From NCBI GenBank assembly GCA_029939535.1, contig JAOZST010000021.1, forward strand, positions 1-32,360: DNA of 32,360 bases, given 5' to 3'. This document shows positions 31,962 to 32,360 of the stretch, in pieces (positions within the stretch are counted from its first letter, which is position 1; every line of letters begins with the position of its first letter). Origin of the DNA: NBML01 sp029939535. GTDB lineage: Bacteria > Desulfobacterota > Desulfobacteria > Desulfobacterales > Desulfobacteraceae. A program made the translations under genes and the position numbers. Below the pieces are notes generated by a model. That model did not search any database. It was not told the DNA's origin and saw nothing but the letters and a program-made list of their open reading frames with translations.

Positions 31962-32360
31962 CTACCTGTATTCCCTGCAGCTCCAGATCACTTTTCCCAG
32001 TATCCTGACCTTTGACAGGAGATCCTCTTCCAGATAAATCGGTTGAAAATCCTTATTATCGCTGCACAGAACAAGCTTGTCAGGATGTTTTTCCAGACGT
32101 TTCACCAATATGGTATCCTCCACACCCACTGCATATATAGCACCTGCCAGAATATTTTTCTGGGACTGGTCGATAAGAACAGTATCCCCTTCGTGTATAA
32201 CCGGCTCCATACTGTGACCAAACACTTCCATGGCAACCATACTGGCAGCAGATCCCTTTCTGGCAAGCCAGGAAGATTGAAAGGACAAATATTCAGATAC
32301 ATCCTGTTCACACTCAAAGGACCCGGTTCCTGCAGACAATCGGGCAGCCACCTTGGGTAT
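31962..32360 (-). CDS. S24/LexA-type repressor, C-terminal part (runs off window)
   Basis: At least 132 residues, open at its 5' end: the frame continues through the window edge and its first apparent start codon (GTG 32351) is just a valine in a running frame that reads I-P-K-V-A-A-R-L-S-A-G. The S24 peptidase Ser is in 'VFGHSMEPVI' and the Lys in 'ILVKRLEKHP', giving the Ser-Lys dyad of self-cleaving LexA/CI-like repressors, followed by 'CSDNKDFQPI'. The missing N-terminus should carry a helix-turn-helix. It may belong to a prophage or be a stand-alone stress regulator. Nothing phage-like is seen nearby. Confidence 0.88.
   Translation of the reverse strand: MPKVAARLSAGTGSFECEQDVSEYLSFQSSWLARKGSAASMVAMEVFGHSMEPVIHEGDTVLIDQSQKNILAGAIYAVGVEDTILVKRLEKHPDKLVLCSDNKDFQPIYLEEDLLSKVRILGKVIWSCREYR

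Noticed and set aside
1..32360. CRISPR array, tRNA or rRNA genes
   Set aside because: No regularly spaced repeats, cloverleaf or rRNA-like stretches noticed; the only tandem repeats are 15-bp coding ones.

Overview
The window looks like chromosome of a sulfate-reducing member of the Desulfobacterota, most probably Desulfobacterales. It carries the Tmc transmembrane redox complex (tetrahaem cytochrome c3, HdrD-like protein, b-type cytochrome, TmcD), which is characteristic of sulfate reducers. It also carries a MetV/MetF/HdrA/MvhD module of the methyl branch of the Wood-Ljungdahl pathway, and very many PAS/GAF histidine kinases and receivers. No rRNA, tRNA, CRISPR array or intact mobile element was seen. 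Almost every gene is on the minus strand, tightly packed with short gaps or ATGA-type overlaps; only lhgO and a cupin gene read on the plus strand.

Regions, in order of position. (1) 1-3337: polyamine operon speD-speE followed by a GNAT acetyltransferase and a DUF2156 protein, with a possible transposase scrap at the left edge. SpeD is a tandem protein with two AdoMet-decarboxylase-like domains. (2) 3524-15310: a very long apparent operon read right to left: receiver, tmcD, tmcC, tmcB, tmcA, receiver, membrane PAS kinase, receiver-kinase, unknown protein, tandem universal stress protein, receiver, receiver-PAS-kinase, metallo-beta-lactamase-fold hydrolase. A sigma-54-type promoter candidate (15387-15402) precedes it and a hairpin (3447-3473) lies after it. 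(3) 15572-17860: an IscU/NifU-like scaffold gene, and divergently lhgO (L-2-hydroxyglutarate oxidase family) and a cupin gene with a perfect FNR-type palindrome at about -41. (4) 17900-24757: a five-gene signalling operon made of an ACT-domain protein lacking a kinase or enzyme domain, a PAS kinase, a receiver-PAS-kinase, a GAF kinase and an NtrC-type sigma-54 activator. (5) 24847-31353: methyl-branch operon metF-like paralogue, tandem hdrA, mvhD, metV, metF, receiver, ending in a clear intrinsic terminator. (6) 31588-32360: a small two-helix membrane protein and the 3' part of an S24/LexA-type repressor that runs off the window.

How they fit together: region 2 appears to make an electron conduit between periplasmic c-type cytochromes and cytoplasmic thiol/disulfide chemistry, together with its own phosphorelay. 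Three kinases in regions 2 and 4 share a PAS domain with a C-x10-C-x2/4-C-P motif that could sense redox state or a metal. Region 4 could couple a small-molecule (amino-acid-like) ACT sensor to sigma-54 transcription. Region 5 would reduce methylene-tetrahydrofolate, or oxidise methyl-tetrahydrofolate, through a flavin/Fe-S HdrA-MvhD hub. Functional links between regions are inference; family assignments come from motifs read by eye.
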